Shown here: positions 43,382-53,174 of the stretch, in pieces
How positions within the stretch are numbered: the first letter of the stretch is position 1
Layout: each line of letters begins with the position of its first letter
Source: Paludibacter sp963678465
GTDB lineage: Bacteria > Bacteroidota > Bacteroidia > Bacteroidales > Paludibacteraceae
NCBI GenBank assembly: GCA_963678465.1
Contig: OY782858.1
Span: 2,108,001 to 2,172,000 of the forward strand
Length of the DNA: 64,000 bases
Direction: 5' to 3'
Program-made: the position numbers and the translations under genes
The notes under the pieces: model-generated
Told to the model about the DNA's origin: nothing
The model's database searches: none
Seen by the model: only the letters and a program-made list of their open reading frames with translations

Positions 43382-45481
43382 ATGAAAAACAATTTTATTT
43401 CGAAAAAAACATTAGTCATGCTATTATTTGCAGCTATGTTGTTGCCTGCCGGTACTCCGGCGAAAGCACAAACCGGCAAGAAAGCATCGAACTCAACACA
43501 GTTTGTTCATCGTGTTGGTGGAAACCCTTACCTGCCGTTGTGGGAACATTTGCCCGATGGCGAGCCCCGTGTTTTTGAAGATCCTGACAATCCGGGAAAA
43601 TACCGCGTTTATATTATCGGATCGCACGATGTTCGTTTTGGAAGTTATTGCGGACCGGACATACGCGCATGGTCGGCACCACAGGAAGATCTTACCAACT
43701 GGCGTGATGAAGGTCCTATCTTTACTTATCCTATCGAAGGACAATGGGATGTAATGTATGCTCCCGATTTGGTGGAAATCAAACGTAAAGACGGTAAAAA
43801 AGAATATTATCTCTATCCACACAGCCGCGGACGCAACAGAGAAGCCATGGTATGTAAAGGCGATCGTCCTACGGGTCCATTCAAACCCATCAATATGAAT
43901 GAAGATGGGACGAAAACCGTACCGGGAAGTGTTTTCGGATTCGATCCTTCTGTTTATGTGGAAAATATCACCAATCCAAACGATCCTGATTATAAAATTG
44001 GTTTCAGAGCTTATGGTTTCTGGGGATTCCAGCGTTCATCAGCTGCCCAACTCGACCAAAGCACCATGTATTCGGTTCGTCCGGGTACTGAAATCATTCC
44101 TTATTTCATTCCTGCCAGTTTAAGATACGGAGTGGTAAGAGACCCTAAGGGAACTGAATATCCGGCTTTATTCAAGGGCGAAGATTTAGGTTCGTACAAC
44201 TTTTTCGAAGCTGCTTCTATCCGTCAGGTAGGAAATAAATTCGTATGGGTTTACAGTGGATACTCAGGACCGGAATACGGATTGAGCAGCACCAACTCAG
44301 CTTTGCGTTATGCTTACGGCGACACTCCGCTGGGTCCATGGAAAAGCGGTGGCGTATTGGTTGACTCGCGTGCGGTAGTACCTAACGAGGATGGAAGTGC
44401 TCTCCAGACTACTTATTCGGGACACAACACACATGGTAGTATCCAACAAATCAACGACCAGTGGTATGTATTCTATCACCGTGCTCCAAGAGGTTTCGGA
44501 TTTGCACGCCAGCCAATGGTAGCTCCTATCACTGTTCAGTGGGACGAGAAATCGGTAGCCGATGGTGGTAAAGTAGTTATCAGAGGATACGATCCTTATG
44601 CAGCCGACAAAATCTGGACAGCAAAGGACAGTCAGGGAAAAGAATATAAAGGAGCTGAAGTAGCTTCGGAAGGTTTCCATATCTTCGGACTCGATCCTTA
44701 TCAATATTATTCAGCAGGATATGCCTGTTATTTATCTAATCTTGGCAGTCAGCAGGACTCATGGGATATCTGGGGGAACCACATGGCCATTACTTCTGTA
44801 AAAAGCAAAGACGTTATCGGCTTCAAATACTTTGGTTTTGGCGGACTTGCTAAAGACACCAAAGGACTGAAAGCTTTCGAAGGAACAAAACCGGGTAACA
44901 AAACCGTGTTTAACCTGTTTATCACTCCTAAAACCAAAAACGCGTTTAAAGTAAATGTGTGGTTGGACGGCCCGTGGGATAACGCCACATGGAAAGGTAA
45001 AAAACTCGGTGTGATTACCATACCTGCCAATGCAGCGCAAAAAGCCACTAAATTCACTTTGGATGTATCGGCTATAGTGGACAAACTGGATAAGAAACAT
45101 GCTATCTATCTGGTAGCCGAAGGCGACGAAGCAGAAGGTTTGTTTGATCTGGCCGGAATTGGTTTCAGTTCTGCAAAAAAGAAAATCGAAATGCCGGTTG
45201 TACCTACAGTAAGCATCAAGGTGAATGGTCAGGACATAACAGTACCCGCTATACCTGTACGCTCTACCAACGCTAACGGTATTTTAGGTTATGATATTTA
45301 TGAAACTACCTACAAAGTACCTGCAAGTGCCACCGCTGCTCCTGCTGTAACAGCTTCGGCAAGCAGCCCTGCAGTGAAGATTTCTATCACTCAAGCTGCT
45401 TCTAAAACAGGAACAGCCGTAGTGAAATGCGATTACAAAGGCGTAGTAAAAACATACAAAGTAGTACTGGCTGCCGAATAA
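43382..45481 (+). CDS. Glycoside hydrolase family 43 enzyme (xylosidase/arabinofuranosidase type) with CBM6-like module
   Basis: 699 residues with a signal peptide ending AKA. A five-bladed propeller (about 45-405) carries GH43-type acids: D in FEDPDNPGKYRVYI or nearby, D in MYAPDLVEIK, and the general acid E in YNFFEAASIRQ. A CBM6-like beta-sandwich follows (about 415-600, with EVASEGFHIFGLDPYQYYSAGY and VNVWLDGPWDNATWKGKKLG). A last all-beta domain rich in Ala/Thr/Val ends in KVVLAAE. With the xylanase upstream it would trim xylo-oligosaccharides or arabinose side chains. Ends at a strong terminator. Confidence 0.9.
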   Translation: MKNNFISKKTLVMLLFAAMLLPAGTPAKAQTGKKASNSTQFVHRVGGNPYLPLWEHLPDGEPRVFEDPDNPGKYRVYIIGSHDVRFGSYCGPDIRAWSAPQEDLTNWRDEGPIFTYPIEGQWDVMYAPDLVEIKRKDGKKEYYLYPHSRGRNREAMVCKGDRPTGPFKPINMNEDGTKTVPGSVFGFDPSVYVENITNPNDPDYKIGFRAYGFWGFQRSSAAQLDQSTMYSVRPGTEIIPYFIPASLRYGVVRDPKGTEYPALFKGEDLGSYNFFEAASIRQVGNKFVWVYSGYSGPEYGLSSTNSALRYAYGDTPLGPWKSGGVLVDSRAVVPNEDGSALQTTYSGHNTHGSIQQINDQWYVFYHRAPRGFGFARQPMVAPITVQWDEKSVADGGKVVIRGYDPYAADKIWTAKDSQGKEYKGAEVASEGFHIFGLDPYQYYSAGYACYLSNLGSQQDSWDIWGNHMAITSVKSKDVIGFKYFGFGGLAKDTKGLKAFEGTKPGNKTVFNLFITPKTKNAFKVNVWLDGPWDNATWKGKKLGVITIPANAAQKATKFTLDVSAIVDKLDKKHAIYLVAEGDEAEGLFDLAGIGFSSAKKKIEMPVVPTVSIKVNGQDITVPAIPVRSTNANGILGYDIYETTYKVPASATAAPAVTASASSPAVKISITQAASKTGTAVVKCDYKGVVKTYKVVLAAE

Positions 45482-45505
45482 GCACCGGAATTCACTTAAA
45501 GAATC

Positions 45506-45548
45506 AGTGCAGAACACAAGCGTTGGCTTGTTGTTCTGCACTTTTTTT
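45506..45548 (+). terminator. Terminator of the GH10-GH43 operon
   Basis: A 10-bp outer stem (AGTGCAGAAC with GTTCTGCACT) with inner ACAAGC/GCTTGT pairing and a run of seven T. Confidence 0.85.
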
Positions 45549-45698
45549 ATAATCATACTGCGTGAACCATTAGCCTGTTTATAAAGCTCTGGAACTTTAA
45601 TTTTATCTGAATAACCGTGTTTCAGATGCTTTCGTTTCCTTTTGTCCATAAAAATACCCCAAAAGTTTTTTGTCTAACTTTTAGGGTACAGTTCAAAA

Positions 45699-46187
45699 TT
45701 ACATTTTCAAAGCACCATCCCAATGTTCGATGGCTTTGCCATCTACAAATCGCCACTGGTCGAACCAGGTGGTGGTGTATTTTTCTCCTGTTCGTGCATG
45801 TTTCTCTTCCTTGACGAAAGCCACAGTTACCAAATCGCCTTCGGCAACAACGGAGACCACTTTTGTTTTCATTTTTTCGGGAATGGGCGTTGGCTTTACT
45901 TTAATAATATCCACAAAGAACTTTACCACCGCATCGAGTCCATCGGCAGCATTGGGGTTGTGTTGAATATAGCCCTTGTCGATGTATTTGTGTGCCTGAT
46001 CCCAGTGATTGCACTCCAGCAGGTCTTTTACAATGTGATAAGCAGCTTGTTTGTTGCGGTGAAGTTTTTCGTCGCTACTTGTAAATAAAGCATCCGGATC
46101 GGGTGCAGCCACTACAGGACTTTGTGCAAAGGTCGCCAAACCGTTGAGAAGCAGTACCGCGATGATTACAAAACTTTTTGATTTCAT
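45699..46187 (-). CDS. Secreted SnoaL-like (NTF2-fold) protein
   Basis: 162 residues from the Met at 46187 (MKSKSFVIIAVLLLNGLATFAQ, a clear signal peptide); the 15-residue upstream extension is discarded. One SnoaL-like alpha+beta cone domain has the family wording KYIDKGYIQHNPNAADGLDAVVKFF, VVAEGDLVTVAF, TTWFDQWRFVDGKAIEHWDG. Related proteins include polyketide cyclases and many uncharacterised periplasmic members. No enzyme activity is assigned. It stands alone at the left edge of the defence island. Confidence 0.85.
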   Translation of the reverse strand: MKSKSFVIIAVLLLNGLATFAQSPVVAAPDPDALFTSSDEKLHRNKQAAYHIVKDLLECNHWDQAHKYIDKGYIQHNPNAADGLDAVVKFFVDIIKVKPTPIPEKMKTKVVSVVAEGDLVTVAFVKEEKHARTGEKYTTTWFDQWRFVDGKAIEHWDGALKM

Positions 46188-46199
46188 GTGTAAATGATT

Positions 46200-46290
46200 G
46201 TTTTTAGTTGTCACATGGAACTCGCATACCAAGCTTTCATGGTCTTTGGTGAACGTTTGCGTTCATGCTCGTTTCATATTTATTCGAATT
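46200..46290. repeat. Left imperfect direct repeat flanking the defence island
   Basis: Contains TTTTTAGTTGTCACATGGAA, CTCGCA, GGTCTTTGGT and ATGCTCGTTTCATA in that order. The same words in the same order occur at 56107-56216 on the far side of the restriction-modification block, where a 20-base palindromic insert (CCTGTCTGTCGAACAGGCAGG) separates the first two. The left copy overlaps the upstream region of the SnoaL gene. Confidence 0.6.
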
Positions 46291-47181
46291 AAACAGTTAT
46301 AAAAAATGAATGGCAATCTTTGCCCTGCTTTACTTAACAAGCTGACTAAGCAAATTGTTGAGTAACTTCATGGTTAATCCAAACTGTGATTTGTATATTA
46401 CCTATCATTTTTTGTAGTTTCGATTGAAGTAACTGAAAAAATCAGTGACAAATTGTCAGTACTTTTTGGTTGTTTACAATAGCATTTCCAATTTTGCATA
46501 TTCAATCAGATCAGGCTATTCGCAATTTTTAAATAGCAGGTATAGCTAATAAAAAAATATAAGACGAACACTCAAATACTCTTTTCATTTATTGACAATT
46601 TTCATTGTTGGTTATCCCGATAGCATCCGGGACAAGTGATGTTGAAATTATTTGAGATGTGACATTTTCTTAGCACAAGGCACTGCCTTTTGTATCCTTT
46701 TATAGTTTATGTTTTAACAGGGCAAAGCACAATTTTGATCTCAGTAAGAATGCTCCGAAAAAGAATATTTTTTTTATATTTTAATATAGTAAAGCAGGAA
46801 CAATTGTAAACACAAAAGCAATCTCCTAAGGTTTTTTACGAATGCCTAAAGAGAATAAAAAGCAACAGAATAACACCCAATAAAAAAAACTGATGTATTA
46901 TTCAGAACACTTATTAATTTGAACGTACATAAAACCTTGAAAAACAATGATATATATTTTTAACTTTTGCTGACTAAAATTTGTCCTTTAAAAATGCGCA
47001 CTAAAAATGTATGTTTGGAGCAAAAAGGACGGTGTAAAATTCAATTCACAGAATGACAAACACAAGCCCGAAAGAACAAATATCAGGACAAGAAATCAGG
47101 TTTTATCATTTAGGGCAAAAAAAGTTAGAATATATCACTAAGATTGCAGCACAATAAATAAAAACAGCTTTATCAGTAACA
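46291..47181. other. Long AT-rich intergenic stretch at the island edge
   Basis: About 890 bases with no convincing gene. It contains one variant of the dispersed palindrome (ATCCCGATAGCATCCGGGAC, about 46615-46634) and otherwise poly-A/T-rich sequence with many stops in all frames. It is a possible remnant left by island insertion. Confidence 0.5.
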
Positions 47182-47544
47182 ATGGGTAAAACCAGGAACA
47201 TATCGCTTAAAGATCCTTATGATAGAAATCTGCTGGAAACAGTTATTGCCAACCAACAGATGCTATTAGCAGGACAACAACGAATTGAGCAACTAATAGA
47301 TCAACGGCTCAACGCGATGGAAGCACAGCTATGTTCAGCGCTGAAAAAACCGGAAAAAGATGTACCTGAATTATTTACTGAGAAGCAACTAATTAAAATG
47401 ACTCAATATACACGCCAAACACTATACAAATATCGGGAAATTGGATGGCTGACCTATACAAAAATAGGCAGAAGTATCCGTTACTCCCAAGCAGATATAG
47501 ATCATTTAATAGAAAGTGTAGCCATGCATTCAAGTACTTTATAA
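47182..47544 (+). CDS. Small helix-turn-helix protein (excisionase/HTH_17-like)
   Basis: 120 residues. The N-terminal half is helical and charged (NQQMLLAGQQRIEQLIDQRL, a likely coiled coil). The C-terminal half is a winged-helix of the excisionase/MerR-like kind: ELFTEKQLIKMTQYTRQTLYKYREIGWLTYTKIGRSIRYSQADIDHLIE. Such proteins occur as regulators or directionality factors in Bacteroidetes mobile elements. It ends 6 bases before the -33 of the hsdR promoter, so it may regulate that operon, but this is inference. Confidence 0.75.
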   Translation: MGKTRNISLKDPYDRNLLETVIANQQMLLAGQQRIEQLIDQRLNAMEAQLCSALKKPEKDVPELFTEKQLIKMTQYTRQTLYKYREIGWLTYTKIGRSIRYSQADIDHLIESVAMHSSTL

Positions 47545-47549
47545 AAAAA

Positions 47550-47580
47550 CTTGTTAATTAAAAGGAAATGTGTAGATTTG
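47550..47580 (+). promoter_or_regulatory. Promoter of the restriction-defence operon
   Basis: CTTG at 47550-47553, 19 bases, TAGATTTG at 47573-47580. The hsdR ATG follows 35 bases later. The next five genes have gaps of at most 12 bases and share this promoter. Confidence 0.65.
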
Positions 47581-47615
47581 TAGGGTTGAAAAAAAACTAA
47601 TTATAAGGAAAAATC

Positions 47616-49949
47616 ATGCATATCAGCGAATCAGATACCAGAGCCAAATACATTGACCCCAAGCTAAAGGAAAGTGGCTGGGAACAATTTGTTACGCGAG
47701 AATATTATTTTACGGATGGACGTAAAATTTTGGGTGGAAAAAGAGGGAAGCGTCTGTTTGCTGATTATCTGTTGCGGTATAAAAACACCAATCTCGCAAT
47801 TATCGAAGCTAAGAAATTAGGCAAACACCCAACAGAAGGCCTTCAACAAGCTATCGGATATGGAGAAAAACTAAAGGTGAAGTATGTTTTTGCAACAAAT
47901 GGAGATAAAATTTATCAGTTTGATGTAGAAAAAGGGAAAGGAGATTACATTGATGATTTTCCAACACCCGAAAGTCTTTTTCTGCAATCGATCCAAAATC
48001 TATCCGATTTAAAGGAGCGTTTACTCAGTGTGCCTATGTACCTGACAGGTGATAAACAACCTCGTTATTATCAGGAAATTGCAGTAAATAAGGCTGTGGA
48101 AGCAATTGCAGAAGAAAAACCACGCATATTATTAACTTTAGCTACAGGAACAGGAAAAACATTTATTGCTTTCCAAATTGTACATAAGCTGCTTACAGTA
48201 AAATGGAACAAAGATAAAGCCGACCGTAGTCCTCGTATTCTTTTTTTAGCAGATAGAAATGTTTTAGCTGATCAGGCCATTAACACCTTTAATGATCCTT
48301 ACGAACACGATTTGATAAAGATTGATGGTTCGGAAGTGAAAGCACGTAACGGAATTGTACCAACCAATGCTTATATTTTCTTTGCTATATATCAGGCCAT
48401 TGCTGAAAAAGAAAATATCGAAGGCTATTATAAATCCTATCCTGCCGATTTTTTCGATTTAATTATCATCGACGAATGTCACCGTGGAAGTGCCAATGAA
48501 GAAGGTTCCTGGCGCGACATACTGGATTATTTCAAATCGGCTGTTCATTTGGGGCTTACTGCCACCCCAAAGCGGGATAGCAATGTAGACACCTATGCCT
48601 ATTTCAAAAAGCCAATTTATGAGTATTCATTGAAAGATGGTATTAATGATGGTTTTTTGAGTCCGTATAAAATCAAGAAAATCCGTACAAATATCGATAG
48701 TTATATTTATACAGATGCCGATGTAGTTATGGAAGGTGAAGTTGAATACAAGAAAGTCTATAAAAAGCGGGAGTTCAATAAAAAAATTATTATTCCTGCT
48801 CAGATAGATTTAGTTGCAAAGGCGATTCTTCAAAATATCAATAGAATGGATAAAACTATTGTGTTTTGTGTGGATCAAACTCATGCCCTGAATATGCGTG
48901 ATGCTATCAATAAATTTAAACAGGTATCCGACCCAAACTACTGCGTCCGAATTACAAGCGATGAGGGCAAGGAAGGACGTGTGTTGTTAGAAAAATTTCA
49001 GGATAATGACAAGGATATTCCCGTCATTCTTACCTCTTCACAAATGTTAACCACAGGAGTTGATGCGCGTAATGTGCGAAATATAATTTTGGTGCGTGAA
49101 GTTGATTCCATTGTTGAATTCAAGCAAATAGTAGGAAGGGGAACCCGTCTTTTTGAAGGAAAGGATTTCTTTACGATTATTGATTTTTCGGACGAAGCAA
49201 CAGACCGTTTTTTTGATGAAGAATGGGATGGGTTGCCCGAAGGTACTGAAACCGGAACTTCAGAAGGAAGTACTGTAGACGGAAATAATAGGACAATTGC
49301 AGCTCGACCCATGCCGGGTGATGATGGTGGAGAGCGACCAACACCACCTCCAAGACCTGCAAAAGTGGTTATACAGTTATCATCAGGACGTAAGTTAAGA
49401 GTGATAGATGTTGAAACCCGATACATTGACCCGGAAACGAGCAGACCGCTAACGACCAAACAGTTTTTGGAAAAACTGATAGGTTTTATTCCCGATTTGT
49501 ACGAAAGCGAGGAACAATTGCGTAAAATTTGGTCGAAGCCGGAGACAAGGGAAAAACTATTGGAGCAATTGAGCGAATCGGGTATTGATGATGAGCAGTT
49601 GAGTTTCCTGAAAACGCTGTTTGAAGCTGATAACTGCGATATATTTGATGTATTGATGCATATCTCTTATGAAAATGATTTGATGACACGCTCACAGCGT
49701 GCGAACCAGGTGAAGGCTGATACTGCATTTTTTGAAGTATATCAAAACCTGAAAGCCCGTGATTTCCTGAAATTCGTTTTGGAGCGTTACGAGCAGGACG
49801 ACATTAAAGAATTAAAACGCGAGCATTTGGCTGCTTTGGTTGAACTCAATAAGTTGGGCACAACCAAAGATGCTGCTAAAGTATTTAATGGTGCACAAAA
49901 TCTGATTGATGCATTTTATAAATTACAGGAACATTTATACGCTGTTTAA
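47616..49949 (+). CDS. hsdR: Type I restriction enzyme R subunit
   Basis: 777 residues. It cuts and translocates DNA when the complex meets unmethylated sites. The N-terminal PD-(D/E)xK nuclease has D50, E64 and K66 (LFADYLLRY...IIEAKK). The superfamily 2 motor has Walker A ATGTGKT (176-182), DECH at 286-289, LGLTATP and the late motif QIVGRGTRLF. The C-terminal EcoEI-type domain contains RPLTTKQFLEKL and binds the methylase core. The length is at the short end for HsdR but typical of the EcoEI-like group. First gene of the six-gene operon. Confidence 0.96.
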   Translation: MHISESDTRAKYIDPKLKESGWEQFVTREYYFTDGRKILGGKRGKRLFADYLLRYKNTNLAIIEAKKLGKHPTEGLQQAIGYGEKLKVKYVFATNGDKIYQFDVEKGKGDYIDDFPTPESLFLQSIQNLSDLKERLLSVPMYLTGDKQPRYYQEIAVNKAVEAIAEEKPRILLTLATGTGKTFIAFQIVHKLLTVKWNKDKADRSPRILFLADRNVLADQAINTFNDPYEHDLIKIDGSEVKARNGIVPTNAYIFFAIYQAIAEKENIEGYYKSYPADFFDLIIIDECHRGSANEEGSWRDILDYFKSAVHLGLTATPKRDSNVDTYAYFKKPIYEYSLKDGINDGFLSPYKIKKIRTNIDSYIYTDADVVMEGEVEYKKVYKKREFNKKIIIPAQIDLVAKAILQNINRMDKTIVFCVDQTHALNMRDAINKFKQVSDPNYCVRITSDEGKEGRVLLEKFQDNDKDIPVILTSSQMLTTGVDARNVRNIILVREVDSIVEFKQIVGRGTRLFEGKDFFTIIDFSDEATDRFFDEEWDGLPEGTETGTSEGSTVDGNNRTIAARPMPGDDGGERPTPPPRPAKVVIQLSSGRKLRVIDVETRYIDPETSRPLTTKQFLEKLIGFIPDLYESEEQLRKIWSKPETREKLLEQLSESGIDDEQLSFLKTLFEADNCDIFDVLMHISYENDLMTRSQRANQVKADTAFFEVYQNLKARDFLKFVLERYEQDDIKELKREHLAALVELNKLGTTKDAAKVFNGAQNLIDAFYKLQEHLYAV

Positions 49950-49952
49950 ATT

Positions 49953-51695
49953 ATGGAAATACATTTAGGTGCAAACAAGCTATATAGTGAACAGCAAACG
50001 ATAGATTTACAAGAAAATATTCTAACACTTATTGGGGAAAATGGTTGTGGAAAATCAACATTGTTGAGGTCTATATTTACTAAGTTTATCGATGACAGAG
50101 AGATCAACATTATAAGTTTTTCATCGGGACAAAATGAATTATTTACGTCATTGTTTAATGAATATAAAAGAAGAAACAAGCGTTTCACGCAAAAAGAAGA
50201 AAATGAAATTATCAATTCATTTTATTTCAACTATGATTGGGTAAGAACACTTATATTTTTTGCATCAATATTTAAACCAGAAGGTAACGTTAGAAACTTT
50301 CTAGTCAATAATGGTTATGTGAAAGTAAACAATTTGAATGATGATATTAGTTCTGTTTTTAACTTTACTTTTCGTATTCGAAAAGATTATAAGATGAGAA
50401 TTAGTAGAGATTATGATTTGGAAGCTAGTGATCGTTATGTTTTTGGTGAAACAAAGTTAGTTAGAAAAACATACTATCATGAGACTATTGAACGAATAAT
50501 TAGTGTCTTTGGATTTGACTTCTATTTTGATGACGGCAACTATAATTCGATGAGAAAGAGAAATCTGTCTTTGAACTTTGACAAGTCGAAAAGAATATTT
50601 CGAACAAATAATATGTTTCAGTTATTTACATTTTGGGCTTTAGCTACAACAGGTTGGGGGTCATTTTTTGAAATTTCTGAAACAAGACTACGCTTTGAAA
50701 ATGAAATGGAATTTAGAAATCTAAGTGATGGTGAATATCAGTTACTTTCTGTATACGCTTTAATTGATTTATTCGACACCCCAAATACAATTTTTCTTCT
50801 TGATGAGATTGATTCTCATTTATATTACAAAAATCTGGAGAAACTTTGGAGAATTCTTAAGAATTCAACAAAAGGAAAAATAATTACAACCACACATATT
50901 TCTGATTCAATTTTAAGCAATGATTACAACAATATAAGGCTTATAGAACATGGTAAAATTGAAAGTGACTTAACTCTAAAAGCTTTAGCAACTAGGCTGT
51001 CTGCTGTCATCGGAAAGGATAAATACGAATTTGAGTTAGCAGGAAGAGTCCAAAATATTGTATTAGTTGATGATGAAGTTGACTGGTTGATTTTTACAAA
51101 GCTAGTAAGAAAAAAAATCAGTGAAGAGGCATTTGATAAACTCAAAAAGATGATACCTTTTAAGAGGAAATCAAATTATGATAATGCCAATGTTCATTTA
51201 GGGAAATCTAAACTATTATTTGCTCAAGATTTCATTGAAAAATATGAAGGAAAAGAGTTTCAAACTAAAAATTTGTTCCTAATTTGCGATAGAGATAAGT
51301 TTTCACTTGAGTTAATACTACCAAACTTGGATGTTAATATTTCAGATGAATTTAAACATGTGAAGAATAATCGAAAACTAAAAACACATTTGAAATGTTG
51401 GCGTCGCAATGAAATTGAGAATTATCTGCTAAGTTATACTATGCTCGAAGAATACGGTAAATTAAATGAACTAAAAAATAGAATTGGTGGTATACAACTA
51501 AGTGCGGGGAGTAATTCTGACATGATATCAGAAATTTGCCGAATGGAGGCGAAGGACTTACTTCACCCTCTGTATAAGCCTGAACCTTCTGGATTTAATG
51601 AGACATTACTGGACAAAATAATAGAGAAAATCCCAGCAAACGAAATTTCAAATGATATTACAACAATGTACAACTATATTATTCAATATATCTAA
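49953..51695 (+). CDS. Fused ABC-ATPase/TOPRIM (DUF4435-like) protein, PARIS-like, inside the type I operon
   Basis: 580 residues. The N-terminal half is an ABC/RecF-type ATPase: Walker A GENGCGKST (28-36), signature NLSDGEYQLL (256-265), Walker B TIFLLDEIDSHL (D284, E285) and H-loop TTTH315. The C-terminal half (about 365-580) looks like a DUF4435 TOPRIM nuclease: acidic motif VLVDDEVDW (372-378), DxD at D446-R-D448, and EIENYLL (487-493). AriA is an AAA ATPase and AriB a DUF4435 protein in PARIS, the system that senses anti-restriction proteins, and fused single-gene forms exist. The gene is 3 bases after hsdR and abuts hsdM. It is markedly more AT-rich than hsdM, suggesting separate origin. 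OLD-family nuclease is the main alternative. Confidence 0.78.
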   Translation: MEIHLGANKLYSEQQTIDLQENILTLIGENGCGKSTLLRSIFTKFIDDREINIISFSSGQNELFTSLFNEYKRRNKRFTQKEENEIINSFYFNYDWVRTLIFFASIFKPEGNVRNFLVNNGYVKVNNLNDDISSVFNFTFRIRKDYKMRISRDYDLEASDRYVFGETKLVRKTYYHETIERIISVFGFDFYFDDGNYNSMRKRNLSLNFDKSKRIFRTNNMFQLFTFWALATTGWGSFFEISETRLRFENEMEFRNLSDGEYQLLSVYALIDLFDTPNTIFLLDEIDSHLYYKNLEKLWRILKNSTKGKIITTTHISDSILSNDYNNIRLIEHGKIESDLTLKALATRLSAVIGKDKYEFELAGRVQNIVLVDDEVDWLIFTKLVRKKISEEAFDKLKKMIPFKRKSNYDNANVHLGKSKLLFAQDFIEKYEGKEFQTKNLFLICDRDKFSLELILPNLDVNISDEFKHVKNNRKLKTHLKCWRRNEIENYLLSYTMLEEYGKLNELKNRIGGIQLSAGSNSDMISEICRMEAKDLLHPLYKPEPSGFNETLLDKIIEKIPANEISNDITTMYNYIIQYI

Positions 51696-53174
51696 ATGGA
51701 ACTACAACAAAAAATAAACCGTATTACCGATATATTACGGAGAGATGATGGAATTAGCGGGGCGATGCACTACACGGAGCAAATATCGTGGATATTGTTT
51801 CTGAAGTTTTTGAACGATTTTGAGGAAGAAAAAGAGGGCGAAGCCCTGCTGAATAATACCAATTACGACCGTATCATTACCAACGGTTTTAGTTGGAATA
51901 CATGGGCTTGCCCCAAAACGGAAGATGGTAGCCTTGATGTAAAAGCGGCCAAGTCGGGCTCTGACCTGACCGGGTTTGTGAATACGCAATTATTCCCGTA
52001 CCTGAAATCATTTAAAAGCGCTGTCAGCGATTTTAAATCGGTAAAATATAAGATTGGGAATGTGTTTGAGTTTTTGGATAACCGCATTGCCAGCGGACAT
52101 ACGCTGCGCGAAGTGTTGGATATTGTAGATACACTGAATTTCCAGTCGCAGGACGAACTGTTTGAGCTTTCGCATGTGTACGAAGACCTGTTGCAGGGCA
52201 TGGGCAGCGATGGTGGCAACTCGGGTGAGTTTTACACGCCGCGCTCTGTGGTGCGTGCCATTATCGAAGCGGTACAACCGAAGCCCGGACAAACCGTGTA
52301 CGACGGTGCAGCCGGAAGCTGTGGTTTCCTGATTGAAGCCTTTGAATATGTAAAGCAAAAATACCAAGGGAAACTATCCACCCAACAATGGAAGTTTCTG
52401 CACGAAGATACTTTCTTTGGCAACGAAAAAACGCCATTGGCCTACATTATGGGCATGATGAATATGATTCTTCACGGCATAGAAAGTCCTAACCTATACA
52501 AGCAAAATACGCTGACAGCTAATATCCGCGATATTCAGGAAAAAGACCGCTACGATGTAATTATTGCCAATCCACCTTTTGGAGGAAAGGAAAAGCCACA
52601 GATACAGCAAAACTTCCCGATACAAGCCAATGCCACCGAGTTGCTGTTTTTGCAGCACTTTATGAAAAGCCTGAAAAAGGACGGACGGGCTGCCATTGTG
52701 GTGCCCGAAGGTGTATTGTTTCAAACTGGTAATGCCTTTAAGAGCGTAAAAGAAACCCTGCTTGCCGAGTTTAATGTGCATACCATACTCAGCCTACCAG
52801 CTGGTGTATTTTTGCCCTATAGCGGTGTGAAAACCAATGTGCTGTTTTTCGACCGTACGGGTGCGACCACCGATATTTGGTATTACGAATGCGTGCCCGA
52901 ACAAAAACTCACCAAAAACAAACCCATACAAGCCGAACACCTGCAGGAGTTTGTGGACTTATTCCCTACACGCGGATTGTCTGCCAATTCGTGGATAGTA
53001 AAGGTATCAGATATAGTGGATACAGACCTTTCGGCTAAAAACCCCAATACAGTAACGGATATCGACCACTTGCCACCGCACGAAATACTGGCACATATCC
53101 GTAAAAACGACAGCAGCATTACCCAACTAATGGACGAAGTAGAACAAATTTTAAAGGAGGGCTACAATGGATAA
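51696..53174 (+). CDS. hsdM: Type I restriction-modification DNA methyltransferase subunit
   Basis: 492 residues of N6-adenine methyltransferase. The N-terminal helical HsdM domain (about 5-150) is followed by the SAM motif YDGAAGSCGFL (202-212, in place of DPACGTGG) and the catalytic NPPF (292-295). Its start directly follows the previous stop, and its end overlaps hsdS by 8 bases, giving coupled translation. With HsdS it methylates the bipartite site and with HsdR it restricts. Confidence 0.96.
   Translation: MELQQKINRITDILRRDDGISGAMHYTEQISWILFLKFLNDFEEEKEGEALLNNTNYDRIITNGFSWNTWACPKTEDGSLDVKAAKSGSDLTGFVNTQLFPYLKSFKSAVSDFKSVKYKIGNVFEFLDNRIASGHTLREVLDIVDTLNFQSQDELFELSHVYEDLLQGMGSDGGNSGEFYTPRSVVRAIIEAVQPKPGQTVYDGAAGSCGFLIEAFEYVKQKYQGKLSTQQWKFLHEDTFFGNEKTPLAYIMGMMNMILHGIESPNLYKQNTLTANIRDIQEKDRYDVIIANPPFGGKEKPQIQQNFPIQANATELLFLQHFMKSLKKDGRAAIVVPEGVLFQTGNAFKSVKETLLAEFNVHTILSLPAGVFLPYSGVKTNVLFFDRTGATTDIWYYECVPEQKLTKNKPIQAEHLQEFVDLFPTRGLSANSWIVKVSDIVDTDLSAKNPNTVTDIDHLPPHEILAHIRKNDSSITQLMDEVEQILKEGYNG

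Noticed and set aside
46291..47181. Integrase or transposase at the island edge
   Set aside because: No frame of useful length and no recognisable recombinase words; no IS element is visible anywhere in the window.
49953..51695. ABC transporter ATPase or RecF/SMC repair protein
   Set aside because: No transporter partner; the C-terminal half has TOPRIM/DUF4435-like motifs (DxD, EIENYLL) instead of coiled coils.
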